Assembly (NCBI GenBank): GCA_963761775.1
Contig: CAVXIF010000002.1
Location: 139,064-203,063, forward strand
DNA: 64,000 nt
Source: Parerythrobacter_A sp963761775
GTDB taxonomy: Bacteria > Pseudomonadota > Alphaproteobacteria > Sphingomonadales > Sphingomonadaceae
Direction: 5' to 3'
Shown one piece after another: positions 1 through 9,263 of this stretch. The position numbers and the translations under genes were made by a program. How positions within the stretch are numbered: position 1 is the stretch's first letter; the number at the start of each line of letters is the position of its first letter. The notes below the pieces were generated by a model. It did not search any database. It was not told the origin of the DNA and saw nothing but the letters and a program-made list of their open reading frames with translations.

Positions 1-848
1 AAGCCGTTGCTGCCCGTTTCCAGACCCAGCGCTTCGGCGCCGAACCCCTCGGTGCGCGCCGTTCGCCCGACCGCGACCAGCAGGTGCGATCCGGTGATCG
101 CCTCGCCGCCGTCGGTATGGACCGTGAGCTGCGCGCCGTCCTTCGCGACGCGCTTCGCCTTGCCATCGACGAACCGGACGCCTTCGCCCCGCATCACTTC
201 GGCGACGACCGCGACCGAGTCCTGATCGTCGCGCCCCATCAGCGGGCCGGGATTGATGACCGTGACCTCGCTGCCCAGCCGCCGGAAACTCTGCGCCATT
301 TCCATGCCGATCACCCCGCCGCCGATGATGACGAGGTGGTCCGGCTGCTGCGTCAGGTCGAACAGGTTTTCGTTGGTGAGGTAAGGCACATCGGCCAGCC
401 CTTCGACCGGCGGCACGAACGGTTTCGACCCGGTGGCCAGCACGATGCGCGGCGCGGACAGCGTGCGCCCGTTGACCTCGACCGTATATTTGCCGGTCAG
501 CGTGGCGTCGCCCTTGATGACTTCTACGCCCATCGCCTCGAACGTCTCGGCGCTGTCGTGGTGTTCGATATCGGCGATGGCCTGGTGGACATGGGCATGG
601 ACGCCCGACCAGTCCACCTGCGGCGCGGCCAGCGTGATGCCATACCGCTTTTCCTCGCGCGCTTCGGCGGCGCGCTTGGCGGCGGTAATCAGCGCTTTCG
701 ATGGCACGCACCCATTATTAAGGCACTCGCCGCCCATCTTGTGCCCTTCGATCAGCGCGACCTCCAGCCCGAACAGCGCGCAGCCGCCCGCCGCCGTCAA
801 TCCGGCCGCGCCGCCGCCGATTACGATCGCGTCATGGGTGAACTTCAT
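1..848 (-). CDS. FAD-dependent pyridine nucleotide-disulfide oxidoreductase, mercuric reductase/lipoamide dehydrogenase-like (3' end cut by window edge)
   Basis: About 282 N-terminal residues are in the window; the C-terminal dimerisation domain lies beyond the left edge. Residues 11-16 (GGGAAG) form the FAD Rossmann motif. GGECLNNGCVPSK (39-51) carries the redox-active disulfide C42/C47 in the spacing of lipoamide dehydrogenases and mercuric reductases. A second nucleotide-binding motif, IIGGGVIGMEMAQ, lies near residues 170-185. No N-terminal heavy-metal (HMA) domain is seen, so it is not a classical full-length MerA. It is divergent from arsM with 132 bp between the starts, and flavoproteins of this type are often seen beside arsenosugar genes. 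The substrate is unknown. ATG at 848 is the only sensible start before the FAD motif. Confidence 0.85.
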   Translation of the reverse strand, partial: MKFTHDAIVIGGGAAGLTAAGGCALFGLEVALIEGHKMGGECLNNGCVPSKALITAAKRAAEAREEKRYGITLAAPQVDWSGVHAHVHQAIADIEHHDSAETFEAMGVEVIKGDATLTGKYTVEVNGRTLSAPRIVLATGSKPFVPPVEGLADVPYLTNENLFDLTQQPDHLVIIGGGVIGMEMAQSFRRLGSEVTVINPGPLMGRDDQDSVAVVAEVMRGEGVRFVDGKAKRVAKDGAQLTVHTDGGEAITGSHLLVAVGRTARTEGFGAEALGLETGSNG

Positions 849-980
849 ATCTAGGACCGCCTTCTACGATGCCGGACGCAGGAATTGCGCAGCGGCGTAA
901 CCAATTAGGGCTTGCAAGCGAACCGCTTTCTAACGACGCACCTGTCCATCCCCTTTCGCCCGCAATCGAGAAACGGTTAC

Positions 981-2036
981 ATGAACATCGAGAACTCCCG
1001 CGATTACTACGGCCGCGTCCTGACCGGATCGGACGATCTCAAGACCGATGCCTGCTGCACCACCGAGGCACCGCCGCCCGCTATCATGGACGCGATGCGC
1101 CGCGTGCATGAGGATGTGCGCGCCCGCTATTACGGCTGCGGCCTCGTTTCCCCGCAGGCCATCGGCGGCGCGCATATCCTCGATCTGGGCAGCGGCAGCG
1201 GGCAGGACGCCTATATCCTCGCGCAATTCGTCGGCGAAGCGGGCAGCGTCACCGGCGTCGACACCACGCCCGAACAGCTGGCCATTGCGAACGAATACCG
1301 CGAATGGCACCGCGAGGCGTTCGGCTATACCAAATCCAATGTCGCATTCGTTGAAGGCGACCTGGAAAAGCTTGCCGAACTGGACCTGCCAGCGGCGCAT
1401 TACGACGTAATCGTGTCCAACTGCGTCATCAATCTGGTGGCGGACAAGCAGGCTGTCTTCGCCGCCGCCCATGCGCTGCTGAAGGAAGGCGGCGAGCTGT
1501 ATTTCTCCGACGTCTATGCCGACCGCCGCGTGCCGGACGGTCTGAAGGGCGATCCGGTGCTGCATGGCGAATGCCTGTCGGGCGCGCTGTACTGGGGCGA
1601 TTTCGTGGCACTGGCGAAGGCAGCGGGGTTCGCCGATCCGCGACTCGTCACCAGCCGCCCGCTGGAGATCGGCGATGAGGCGGTGGCAGCCAAGCTGGAC
1701 GGCATCGGTTTCCATTCGGCAACCTATCGCCTGTTCAAGCTTGGCGAGCTGGAAAGCCAGTGCGAGGATTACGGACAGGCGGTGCGTTACATGGGCACAG
1801 TGCCGGGGCAGGAACGGGTTTTCGAACTGGACGCGCATCACCGGATAGAGGCAGGGCGGATGTTCCCTATCTGCGGCAACAGCTGGCGGATGCTGGCGCA
1901 AACGCGATTTGCCGAGCATTTCGAATTCTTCGGCGATTTCGCCACGCATTACGGTATCTTCCCTGACTGCGGCGTGTCGATCCCGTTCGATGCAGGGCAG
2001 GGAAGCGTGCCCGACAGTCCCGCCGCCTGCTGTTGA
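981..2036 (+). CDS. arsM: Arsenite S-adenosylmethionine methyltransferase
   Basis: 351 aa. It transfers methyl groups from SAM to trivalent arsenic. The SAM-binding motif DLGSGSGQD is at residues 68-76. Cysteines C25/C26, C53, C148 (SNCVINL) and C198 (GECLSG) reproduce the spacing of the four conserved ArsM cysteines: 28 residues between the first pair and 50 between the last. A CC pair ends the protein. The DACCTTEAPPP N-terminus resembles the ArsM subtype linked to arsenosugar synthesis. ATG 981 is chosen because the in-frame extension upstream (from 912) has no family similarity. The stop overlaps the ATG of the next gene (TGATG), implying translational coupling with the SDR downstream. 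Confidence 0.9.
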   Translation: MNIENSRDYYGRVLTGSDDLKTDACCTTEAPPPAIMDAMRRVHEDVRARYYGCGLVSPQAIGGAHILDLGSGSGQDAYILAQFVGEAGSVTGVDTTPEQLAIANEYREWHREAFGYTKSNVAFVEGDLEKLAELDLPAAHYDVIVSNCVINLVADKQAVFAAAHALLKEGGELYFSDVYADRRVPDGLKGDPVLHGECLSGALYWGDFVALAKAAGFADPRLVTSRPLEIGDEAVAAKLDGIGFHSATYRLFKLGELESQCEDYGQAVRYMGTVPGQERVFELDAHHRIEAGRMFPICGNSWRMLAQTRFAEHFEFFGDFATHYGIFPDCGVSIPFDAGQGSVPDSPAACC

Positions 2037-3071
2037 TGCGCATACTGGTTACGGGGGCGGCTGGCCTGCTGGGTGGCGAAGTGTGCGCGCGGCTGGTGCG
2101 GGCAGGGCACAGTGTCACCGCGCTCATCCATCGCAATCCCGAAATTCGCGCCAATGACGGGTCCGCCGTCGCGGTCGCGGCGACGCTGCGCGGCGATATT
2201 GCGCGCGACCGGCTGGGGCTGGACGATACCGGGTACGCTACCGCTTGCGCACACGATCTCGTTATCCATTGTGCGGCGAGCGTGCGCTTCGACCTTACCG
2301 AAGACGAATATGCTGCCACCAATGTGCGCGGCACCGGCAATGTCCTCGCCTTGGCCGAAGCGGGCGGCATGGCGATGCTGCATGTCAGCACCGCGTATGT
2401 CTGCGGCACGCGCGACGGCGCGATCCTGGAAAGCGACGCGCTGCCGTGATGCGGACGCAGGCTTCGCCAATGGATACGAGGCGAGCAAGGCCGCAGGCGA
2501 ACAGCTGGTGCGGGCGTCTGGCGCGCGCTGGGCCATCGCGCGGCCCAGCATCGTGGTCGGCGCGCATGGCGACGGGGCGATCCGCCAGTTCGACACGATC
2601 TACGCCGCGTTCAAGCTGATTGCAGAAGGGCGGGTGTCGCATTTGCCCGCCCTGCCGGACGCCACGCTGGATTTTGTGCCTATCGATTATGTCGCAGGCG
2701 GCATCGTCGCGCTGGCCGAAGCAATGGAGGCTGCGGCGGAAGGCACGTTCCATCTGGTCGCGGAACGGCCTGTGCCCGTTGCCGCCTTTACCGATGCCAT
2801 CGCCGGTTACCCGCAGTTCCACCGGCCCGAACTCATCGCCCCCAACCGGTTCGACCTCGCGGACCTGCCCCCGCTGGAACGCCGCCTCTACGCCCGCGTC
2901 GCGGCGCTGTACGCCAATTATTTCCAGCGCGATCCACGGTTCGACGATGCTGCGTTCCGCGCGCTGGCGGGCTATGGCTGCCCGTCCACCGATGCGGCGT
3001 TTGTCCGGCGGGTGGTCGATTACGCCATCGCGCAGGGCTTCCTGAAGGCAGCACCCGTCCCGGCGGAATAG
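2036..3071 (+). pseudogene. NAD(P)-dependent epimerase/dehydratase (extended SDR), frameshifted as read
   Basis: The N-terminal part (2036-2449) has the Rossmann motif VTGAAGLLGG and a HVSTAYVCG strand. It stops at TGA 2447-2449, inside the catalytic domain. The reading frame one base further on continues with GYEASKAAGE, the catalytic YxxxK, and runs to TAA 3071 with a normal extended-SDR C-terminus. Together they form one protein of about 344 aa broken by a single +1 shift near 2440-2446. The gene overlaps arsM by one base, so it probably acts in the same arsenic pathway, but its substrate cannot be told from sequence. Either a consensus error or a recent mutation would explain the break, since both halves keep good coding sequence. 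Confidence 0.8.
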
Positions 3072-3090
3072 TATTCATCGGATATGGGCC

Positions 3091-3822
3091 CTAGCGCACG
3101 TGCGGATAGTCGCGTTCCATTCGCCCGCGCGCGCCGACGGCCCACAGGATGCCGACCTTGAAGTAGATCCAGTTGGCTTTCAGCGGTCCCCACGCCGCGA
3201 TGCGGCGGTCCGACGTGACAATCCAGCGCGGCACCATGCGGATGCGGCCAACGCCGGCGAATTTTACGCACAGGTCCGCTTCCTCCATCACGATATCGCC
3301 CGGTGTGCAGCCGCCCAGCGCCAGGAACTGTTCGCGGCGGAAGAACATGCCGTGATCGCCGAACAACAGGCGCACGCCGCGCACGAACAGGTGCGGGCGC
3401 GTGACCAGCGGGGCATACCAGGTCTTCGCCCAGTTATGCAGCGTGGTGCCCCAGCGCGTGCCGCCCGGCCCTGCGATGCGGGGGGTGAAGCTGGCGAGCG
3501 CGGTGCGGTCGTCGGACAGCGTGTCGCGGATCACCTGCACCATGTCGCGCGGTGGAATGCTGTCTGCATGAAGCACACAGACCAGCGGTGCGCGTGCCGC
3601 CTCCACCCCGCGATTGATCTGACGCGCACGGCCTGCTTCGGTTTCGATGACGGTCCAGCCCGCAGCGCGCGCCAAGGTCACGCTGGCATCGCCGCTGCCC
3701 CCGTCGACCACCACGATTTCGGCAGGCGCAGGGTCGAGCGCGGCGAGCGTTTTGACAAGGGCGGGCAGCGTGCTTTCCTCGTCCAGCACCGGAATGACGA
3801 GCGCGACGGCGGGCGGTGTCAC
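3091..3822 (-). CDS. TIGR04283-type family 2 glycosyltransferase (arsenosugar-associated)
   Basis: 243 aa with GTG start at 3822. The stop of the upstream gene overlaps this start (GTGA, 4 bp), so the two are coupled. It is a GT-A fold family 2 transferase: VIPVLDEE near residue 10, VVVDGGSGD near residue 40, and HADSIPP (the DxD-like metal site region) near residue 90. The family was first defined as rSAM/selenodomain-associated transferase 2 and is now named for its linkage to arsenosugar biosynthesis. Donor and acceptor sugars are unknown. The gene lies convergent to the arsM-SDR operon with about 20 bp between the stops. A longer in-frame extension exists upstream but it would overlap the neighbour by over 100 bp. 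Confidence 0.82.
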   Translation of the reverse strand: MTPPAVALVIPVLDEESTLPALVKTLAALDPAPAEIVVVDGGSGDASVTLARAAGWTVIETEAGRARQINRGVEAARAPLVCVLHADSIPPRDMVQVIRDTLSDDRTALASFTPRIAGPGGTRWGTTLHNWAKTWYAPLVTRPHLFVRGVRLLFGDHGMFFRREQFLALGGCTPGDIVMEEADLCVKFAGVGRIRMVPRWIVTSDRRIAAWGPLKANWIYFKVGILWAVGARGRMERDYPHVR

Positions 3823-4397
3823 GCGCAAAACTCCGGCCAGTCGGCAAGGTCTTCCGCCGTATCGACATCGCTCAGTTCGGGCAGGATAGCGGGGCGGATG
3901 CCGCGCGCCACGAAACGGCGGACGGTTTCGGCGAACACGGTGTCGGTGCTCCACACCATATCCGCAAAGGCGAACCCTGCGTCTTCGGTAAAGCCCAGCA
4001 GGTAATAGCCGCCGTCGCGCGCGGGGCCGATGACCATCGCCTCCTCATGCAGCGTATCGCGGGCAGCCTGCAACAGGGCAGGCGTCAGGCCGGGGCAGTC
4101 GCTGCCGATGACGATGGCGGGAGCAGGAACGCGCGACAGTTTTGCGCTCAAATCGCCTTCGCCCTGATCGACGAAGGTTACATCGTCGTCGAAAGCCTGC
4201 CGGAACCGTTCCGGCGCAGCGCCTGTCGTCCGGACGGTAAAGGCAAGCCCGCTGGCCTTCGCAACCGCGACGGTATGTGCCAGCAGCTTGGTATAGATTG
4301 CCGCCGCTCCATCGGCGCCAAATGCCGGGATAAGCCGCGTCTTGGCCTTGCCGGGTTCGGGCCAGCGCGCGAAAATGTGGAGGTGGGGGCCTGTCAT
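3819..4397 (-). CDS. TIGR04282-type nucleotidyl/glycosyltransferase (arsenosugar-associated)
   Basis: 192 aa. The start HIFARWPEPGKAKTRL contains the nucleotide-binding loop typical of CofC/MobA-like transferases of this family. Further motifs are VIGSDCPGLTP near residue 97, GPARDGGYYLLGF near residue 123, and LSDVDTAEDL near the C-terminus. The family was defined as rSAM/selenodomain-associated transferase 1 and usually occurs beside the TIGR04283 partner, as here with a 4-bp overlap. In characterised arsenosugar loci these transferases accompany ArsM and the radical-SAM enzyme ArsS; ArsS is not in this window and may lie left of position 1. The start is ATG 4397. Confidence 0.85.
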   Translation of the reverse strand: MTGPHLHIFARWPEPGKAKTRLIPAFGADGAAAIYTKLLAHTVAVAKASGLAFTVRTTGAAPERFRQAFDDDVTFVDQGEGDLSAKLSRVPAPAIVIGSDCPGLTPALLQAARDTLHEEAMVIGPARDGGYYLLGFTEDAGFAFADMVWSTDTVFAETVRRFVARGIRPAILPELSDVDTAEDLADWPEFCA

Positions 4398-4453
4398 CGC
4401 GTCGTTGCATAGCCCCTCGACGGCGGGCGGACCATAAGGCAGATGGTGCGGCC

Positions 4454-5227
4454 ATGTCGCGCGCCGCTCTGTTCACTCTCGCCGCCGGAACCGCGCTGGC
4501 CGCACTGCTGCTGGCCGAGCGCAAAAGGCCCCTGCGCAAGGCGGAGCATCCGGCCCTGCGCCGCAACCTGCGCAACCTTGCGATGGGCGCGAGCTGCGCG
4601 GTGGTGGTCGCGGCGGTGGAGGAGCCGCTGGCGCGGCGCGTGGCGCGGCGCAATCTCGCCCGTGGTCACGGATTTGCGCAGCGCCTGCCACGTCCACTGC
4701 GCCTGCTGGGTGGTATCGTGGCGATGGATTACGGGTTTTACTGGTGGCATGTCGCCACCCACCGGGTGCCGTTCCTGTGGCGGTTCCACCGCGTGCATCA
4801 CGTCGATCCGGACATGGATGTCAGCACGGCGGTGCGCTTCCATGCGCTCGATATGCTGGTGTCCTTGCCCTGGCGGCTGGTTCAGGTGCGGCTGGCGGGG
4901 GTCAGCCCGAAAACGCTGCGCTGGTGGCGGCGCTTCTTCAATGCCTCCATCGCGTTCCACCATTCCAACCTGCGCTTGCCCGGCAATACCGACGCGCTGC
5001 TGGCGCGGGTGCTGACGACGCCCGGAATGCACGGCATCCACCATTCGCGGATCGAGGCCGAACAGGACAGCAACTACACCAGCGGCCTCGCTTTCTGGGA
5101 CCGGCTGCACGGCACGTTTCGCGCCGGACCGGGCACCAACGCGGTGGGCGTGGACGATGATCGGGCAGAACAGGATACAGGATTGCCCGCAGCGCTGGCT
5201 GCGCCGTTCCGTGACAATACAGGGTGA
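4454..5227 (+). CDS. Fatty acid hydroxylase/sterol desaturase family membrane protein
   Basis: 257 aa integral membrane di-iron oxygenase. The histidine clusters are all present: HVATH near residue 99, HRVHH near residue 113, FHHSN near residue 173 and HGIHH near residue 195. An N-terminal hydrophobic segment covers residues 5-20, and further membrane segments lie around 85-100 and 125-145. The family inserts hydroxyl groups or double bonds into fatty acyl, sterol or carotenoid substrates; which one applies here is not evident. It is divergent from the TIGR04282 gene with about 56 bp between them, and co-directional with the GGDEF gene 50 bp downstream. No frameshift is seen. Confidence 0.85.
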   Translation: MSRAALFTLAAGTALAALLLAERKRPLRKAEHPALRRNLRNLAMGASCAVVVAAVEEPLARRVARRNLARGHGFAQRLPRPLRLLGGIVAMDYGFYWWHVATHRVPFLWRFHRVHHVDPDMDVSTAVRFHALDMLVSLPWRLVQVRLAGVSPKTLRWWRRFFNASIAFHHSNLRLPGNTDALLARVLTTPGMHGIHHSRIEAEQDSNYTSGLAFWDRLHGTFRAGPGTNAVGVDDDRAEQDTGLPAALAAPFRDNTG

Positions 5228-5280
5228 TACCTCAACGCGCGTGAACGGGTTGGCAACCATCCCTGCTTACCGTGCCGGGC

Positions 5281-7002
5281 ATGACGCTGTGCCGTTCTCT
5301 CCTTCTGGCCATACTGGCCACGCTGGCATGCACCGCTAGCGCCGCTGCCGCACGCCATCCCGGCGGGATGACCGGGCAGACGTGTGTGTATGGCAGCGTA
5401 AACCCGATACCGCTGTCGCAGATGCAGTTACTCGATCCCGGACCCGGCGGATGGCAATGCAACGAAACGTCTGCCGATCTGGAAAATCGCCATGTCTGGA
5501 CACGGTTCGATACCGTTGCCCTGCCGCAAGGCCGGGACATCAGCCTGACCGGAGATGCCGGGGCATTCGATGGCTTGCGCTATTATATCGAATTCGCCGA
5601 CCAGCCGCCGCGCAGCGCCACATTGGATGCAGCGGACATCGCGCGCGCATGGCTGCCGCAAACCCGGTTCGGCATCCCGCTGTATTCAGCGGAGGAAAAC
5701 CCGGTGCGTGTCTATGTTCGGATCGACGGCGCGCTGACGACGGCCACGGTAAACCGGCTGGAGCTGGAACCTGCTGAAACGGTCGCAACCGCAAAGCTGA
5801 ACGGTGCGGTCCTGTTCGCCTTCTTCCTAGGCGTGATGGCACTGGCGGGGTTCTACAGCGCAGCGATTTTCGGCAGCCTGAAGAACCGGTTCGCAGTATG
5901 GCACATCGTCCTGTCGAGCCTGTTCGTCGGCTACACGCTATCGTCCGGCTCGCTCATTTTCATGGTCTGGCCGGATCTCGGCCTGTTTACCCGCACGGCC
6001 ATTTCCTACGCTTCGCTCAGCCTGGCCGTGGCCAGCATCGTCCCCTTTATCCTCACCTTCGTGAATGCGCGGCACATCCGGCCGCTTTACCGCAACCTCC
6101 TGATCGCATCGGCCATTCTGCTGGTTGCGAATGCGCTGCTGATGCCGCTGTTCGGCCGGTCGTTTCCCTTTGTCATCCGTCCGATCTATCATTTCGCGTT
6201 TCTGCCCGCTTTCATCATGTTCGCGGTCATTATCGTGGATTCCTGGCGCGTTGGCGGGGCATCGATACGCTGGATTGCGGCTGCGTGGACCGTGCCCGCC
6301 CTGTTCGGCGTCGAACGCATCGCGCGCGGCACAAACCTTTACCAAGGCAGTTATCGCTGGGACCACGCGGTCTATTACGCGCTGGCCTATATGGCGGTGG
6401 TCATCGCGATGGCGGTGGCGTGGCGGGTCAGCGACTTGCGCCGCCAGCGCGACGAAGCTGTGGCGAAGGAAGCGGAACTGAACCAGCAGGCCTATGCCGA
6501 TGCGCTGACCGGCCTCCCGAACCGCCGTGCCTTCGATGCGCGCGAATGGCGCAGCGGCGACTTCCTTGCCATTCTCGATCTGGACCGGTTCAAGCAGGTA
6601 AACGATCTACACGGTCACCAGACGGGCGACGACGTGTTGCGCTCGGTCGGGCAGACCCTACTCGCGGCAAGTGCCGACGCGCGGGTGGTCGGATCATGGC
6701 GGCTGGGCGGCGAGGAGTTCGCCATACTGGTCGATGCGGCCAACGCACCCGCTGCCGCGCTGCTGCTGAACGAGGTCCGCGCCCGGCTAACAGCCGAAGT
6801 GGCGACCGCGCTTCCCGGAATGAACACTCGCGTCACGGTCAGCATCGGCATGGCGCGGCTGGGCAGCGACGGTATCGCCGCCGCTTACCGACAGGCGGAC
6901 AAGGCGCTGTATCACGCGAAGGAGGCAGGCCGGGACCGGTTGAGCTTCGAAGACGAACACCGCGTGCTGGCCACGATGTTCGCGAAACGCGCCGCTGCCT
7001 GA
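5281..7002 (+). CDS. Diguanylate cyclase with periplasmic 7TMR-DISM-like sensor and 7 membrane helices
   Basis: 573 aa from ATG 5281 (a GTG at 5272 is also in frame). The order is: signal peptide (to about residue 25, ending ASAAAAR), a periplasmic region to about 165, seven hydrophobic segments between about 175 and 385, a short coiled linker (LRRQRDEAVAKEAELNQQ), and a GGDEF domain to about 565. The active site reads GGEEF at residues 477-481, the functional variant of GGDEF, and is preceded by DLDRFKQVND with the metal-binding aspartate. It should make cyclic-di-GMP in response to an envelope signal. No EAL domain is present. It is convergent with groL across a shared terminator. Confidence 0.88.
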   Translation: MTLCRSLLLAILATLACTASAAAARHPGGMTGQTCVYGSVNPIPLSQMQLLDPGPGGWQCNETSADLENRHVWTRFDTVALPQGRDISLTGDAGAFDGLRYYIEFADQPPRSATLDAADIARAWLPQTRFGIPLYSAEENPVRVYVRIDGALTTATVNRLELEPAETVATAKLNGAVLFAFFLGVMALAGFYSAAIFGSLKNRFAVWHIVLSSLFVGYTLSSGSLIFMVWPDLGLFTRTAISYASLSLAVASIVPFILTFVNARHIRPLYRNLLIASAILLVANALLMPLFGRSFPFVIRPIYHFAFLPAFIMFAVIIVDSWRVGGASIRWIAAAWTVPALFGVERIARGTNLYQGSYRWDHAVYYALAYMAVVIAMAVAWRVSDLRRQRDEAVAKEAELNQQAYADALTGLPNRRAFDAREWRSGDFLAILDLDRFKQVNDLHGHQTGDDVLRSVGQTLLAASADARVVGSWRLGGEEFAILVDAANAPAAALLLNEVRARLTAEVATALPGMNTRVTVSIGMARLGSDGIAAAYRQADKALYHAKEAGRDRLSFEDEHRVLATMFAKRAAA

Positions 7003-7023
7003 GTTCCAGATGACGGTCACGAA

Positions 7024-7055
7024 AAAGGCCCGACGGATTGCTCCGCCGGGCCTTT
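7024..7055 (-). terminator. Bidirectional intrinsic terminator between the GGDEF gene and groL
   Basis: A 9-bp inverted repeat (AAAGGCCCG at 7024-7032, CGGGCCTTT at 7047-7055) encloses a partly paired loop. Runs of A on the left and T on the right give U-tracts in both directions, so it can end groSL transcripts and those of the diguanylate cyclase. Confidence 0.75.
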
Positions 7056-7087
7056 CGTTGTCGACAAGCGACAGGTGATGCGGGGGC

Positions 7088-8752
7088 TTAGAAGCCGCCC
7101 ATGCCACCCATTCCGCCCATGCCGCCCATATCGGGCATGCCACCACCCATGCCGCCACCGGACGACTTGTCTTCGGGTGCATCCGAGATTGCGGCTTCCG
7201 TGGTGATCAGCAGGCCTGCAACCGATGCCGCATCCTGCAACGCCACGCGCACGACCTTGGTCGGGTCGATCACGCCGGCGGATACCAGGTTCTCGTAGGT
7301 ATCCGTCGCTGCGTTGAAGCCTTGCGTTTCGTCGTTCTCACGCAGCAGGTTGCCGGTGATGACGGCGCCGTCATGGCCCGCGTTTTCGGCGATCTGACGC
7401 GCCGGTGTTACGATGGCCCGACGCACGATATCGATCCCGCGCGTCTGGTCGTCATTGTCACCGGTCAGGCCGTCCAGTACCTTGGTTGCGTAGAGCAGTG
7501 CGGTACCGCCACCGGGCACGATGCCTTCTTCGACGGCGGCACGGGTTGCATGCAGCGCGTCGTCGACACGGTCCTTGCGTTCCTTCACCTCGACTTCGGA
7601 CGCCCCGCCGACCTTGATGACGGCAACGCCGCCAGCAAGTTTGGCAAGCCGTTCCTGCAGCTTTTCCTTGTCGTAATCGCTGGTCGTGGTTTCCATCTGC
7701 GCGCGGATCTCGCCGACCCGTGCCTTGATGTCTTCCTCGCTACCGGCACCGTCGACGATCGTGGTGTTGTCCTTGTCGATGGTGACGCGCTTGGCTTCGC
7801 CCAGCATGCCCAGCGTGACGTTCTCCAGCTTGATGCCGAGATCTTCGCTGACCATTTCACCCTGCGTCAGGATGGAAATATCCTGCAGCATCGCCTTGCG
7901 ACGATCGCCGAAGCCGGGGGCCTTGACCGCCGCGACCTTCAGGCCACCGCGCAGCTTGTTGACCACCAGCGTGGCAAGCGCTTCGCCTTCGATGTCTTCT
8001 GCGATGATGAGCAACGGACGGCCCGACTGGACCGCGGCTTCCAGCACCGGCAGCATCGACTGCAGATTGGTGAGCTTCTTCTCGTGGATCAGGATGTAGG
8101 GATTTTCCAGTTCCACCGTCATCTTGTCGGGGTTGGTGATGAAGTAGGGCGACAAGTAACCGCGATCGAACTGCATGCCCTCGACGGTTTCCAGCTCGAA
8201 TTCGAGACCCTTGCTCTCATCGACGGTGATGACGCCTTCCTTGCCGACCTTTTCCATCGCTTCGGCAATCTTGCGGCCGACTTCTTCGTCGCCATTTGCC
8301 GAAATGATGCCGACCTGCGCGATTTCGTCCGAACCGGCGACATCCTTGGAACGGCTGACGAGGTTTTCGACAACCTTCGCAACGGCCAGATCGATGCCGC
8401 GCTTCAGGTCCATCGGGTTCATGCCCGCTGCAACCGACTTCATGCCTTCGCGCACGATGGCCTGGCCCAACACCGTTGCGGTGGTGGTGCCGTCACCGGC
8501 GAGGTCGTTGGTTTTGGATGCCACTTCCTTCAGCATCTGCGCGCCCATGTTCTCGAACTTGTCGGAAAGCTCGATTTCCTTGGCGACGGTGACGCCGTCC
8601 TTGGTGATGCGCGGTGCGCCGAAGCTCTTGTCGATCACGACATTGCGGCCCTTGGGGCCGAGCGTGACCTTGACAGCATTGGCAAGCGTGTCGACGCCCT
8701 TCAAAATGCCTTCGCGGGCGGTGCGCCCGAATTTTACGTCCTTGGCAGACAT
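7088..8752 (-). CDS. groL: Chaperonin GroEL (Hsp60)
   Basis: 554 aa, slightly longer than the usual 540-548 because of an extended C-terminal GGM tail (GGGMGGGMPDMGGMGGMGG). It has the typical N-terminus MSAKDVKFG, the ATP-site motif GDGTTTATVL near residue 86, and the GAG/GGGTALLY region near residue 410. As a double heptameric ring it folds proteins in the cytoplasm with GroES. It forms the groSL operon with groS 50 bp upstream, controlled by the CIRCE element ahead of groS. The methionine/glycine tail is characteristic of bacterial GroEL. No sign of a second copy in the window. Confidence 0.97.
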   Translation of the reverse strand: MSAKDVKFGRTAREGILKGVDTLANAVKVTLGPKGRNVVIDKSFGAPRITKDGVTVAKEIELSDKFENMGAQMLKEVASKTNDLAGDGTTTATVLGQAIVREGMKSVAAGMNPMDLKRGIDLAVAKVVENLVSRSKDVAGSDEIAQVGIISANGDEEVGRKIAEAMEKVGKEGVITVDESKGLEFELETVEGMQFDRGYLSPYFITNPDKMTVELENPYILIHEKKLTNLQSMLPVLEAAVQSGRPLLIIAEDIEGEALATLVVNKLRGGLKVAAVKAPGFGDRRKAMLQDISILTQGEMVSEDLGIKLENVTLGMLGEAKRVTIDKDNTTIVDGAGSEEDIKARVGEIRAQMETTTSDYDKEKLQERLAKLAGGVAVIKVGGASEVEVKERKDRVDDALHATRAAVEEGIVPGGGTALLYATKVLDGLTGDNDDQTRGIDIVRRAIVTPARQIAENAGHDGAVITGNLLRENDETQGFNAATDTYENLVSAGVIDPTKVVRVALQDAASVAGLLITTEAAISDAPEDKSSGGGMGGGMPDMGGMGGMGGMGGF

Positions 8753-8802
8753 GTTGGTTTCTCCTGGATTGGTTGAAAAAGGTAAGCGCTATCGGGGTCG
8801 GC

Positions 8803-9090
8803 TCAGCCGATGACCCCCATGATGTCGCTTTCCTTCATGATAAGCAGGTCTTCGCCGTCGAGCTTGACCTCGGTGCCGCCCCATTTGCCGAACAGCACGC
8901 GGTCGCCTGCCTTCACGTCGAGCGGCGTGACTTTGCCGTCTTCGGATTTTGTGCCGGTGCCAACGGAGACGATTTCGCCTTCGCTGGGCTTTTCCTGGGC
9001 GCTGTCGGGAATGATGATCCCGCCGGCGGTCTTCTGGTCGGCTTCGATACGACGGACCAGTACGCGGTCGTGTAGCGGACGAAATGCCAT
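8803..9090 (-). CDS. groS: Co-chaperonin GroES (Hsp10)
   Basis: 95 aa, normal length. MAFRPLHDRVLVRRIE is the family N-terminus; the mobile loop ADQKTAGGIIIPDSAQEK follows at about residues 17-34. It caps GroEL rings. It is the first gene of the groSL operon and lies 37 bp downstream of a CIRCE inverted repeat, so HrcA repression with heat induction is expected. The start ATG 9090 is preceded by an AGAGAAAGG ribosome-binding site. Confidence 0.97.
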   Translation of the reverse strand: MAFRPLHDRVLVRRIEADQKTAGGIIIPDSAQEKPSEGEIVSVGTGTKSEDGKVTPLDVKAGDRVLFGKWGGTEVKLDGEDLLIMKESDIMGVIG

Positions 9091-9126
9091 AGTGATGACC
9101 TTTCTCTTTCAGTTGAAAATAGAACC

Positions 9127-9155
9127 GCTGGCACTCCCTGTGCGAGAGTGCCAGC
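9127..9155. promoter_or_regulatory. CIRCE operator (HrcA-binding site) of groSL
   Basis: A perfect 10-bp inverted repeat, GCTGGCACTC and GAGTGCCAGC, is separated by exactly 9 bp, which is the CIRCE architecture. The inner GCACTC-N9-GAGTGC core is canonical; the outer bases deviate from TTA to CTG. It sits 37-65 bp upstream of the groS start, inside the expected 5' leader. hrcA itself is not in the window. Confidence 0.92.
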
Positions 9156-9263
9156 CGGTGCGCATGTGGCTATGCGCGTCTGGTTCGTCAACGGGGGAAC
9201 GTCGATAAATGTTTCAATCGCCACCATAAGCGCGTTGGCTGGTGCCGCTACTGCGTTGCAGCT

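Noticed and set aside
7322..8776. 484-codon plus-strand frame over groL
   Set aside because: Shadow of groL; it crosses the groL start and has no ribosome-binding site or family signature.
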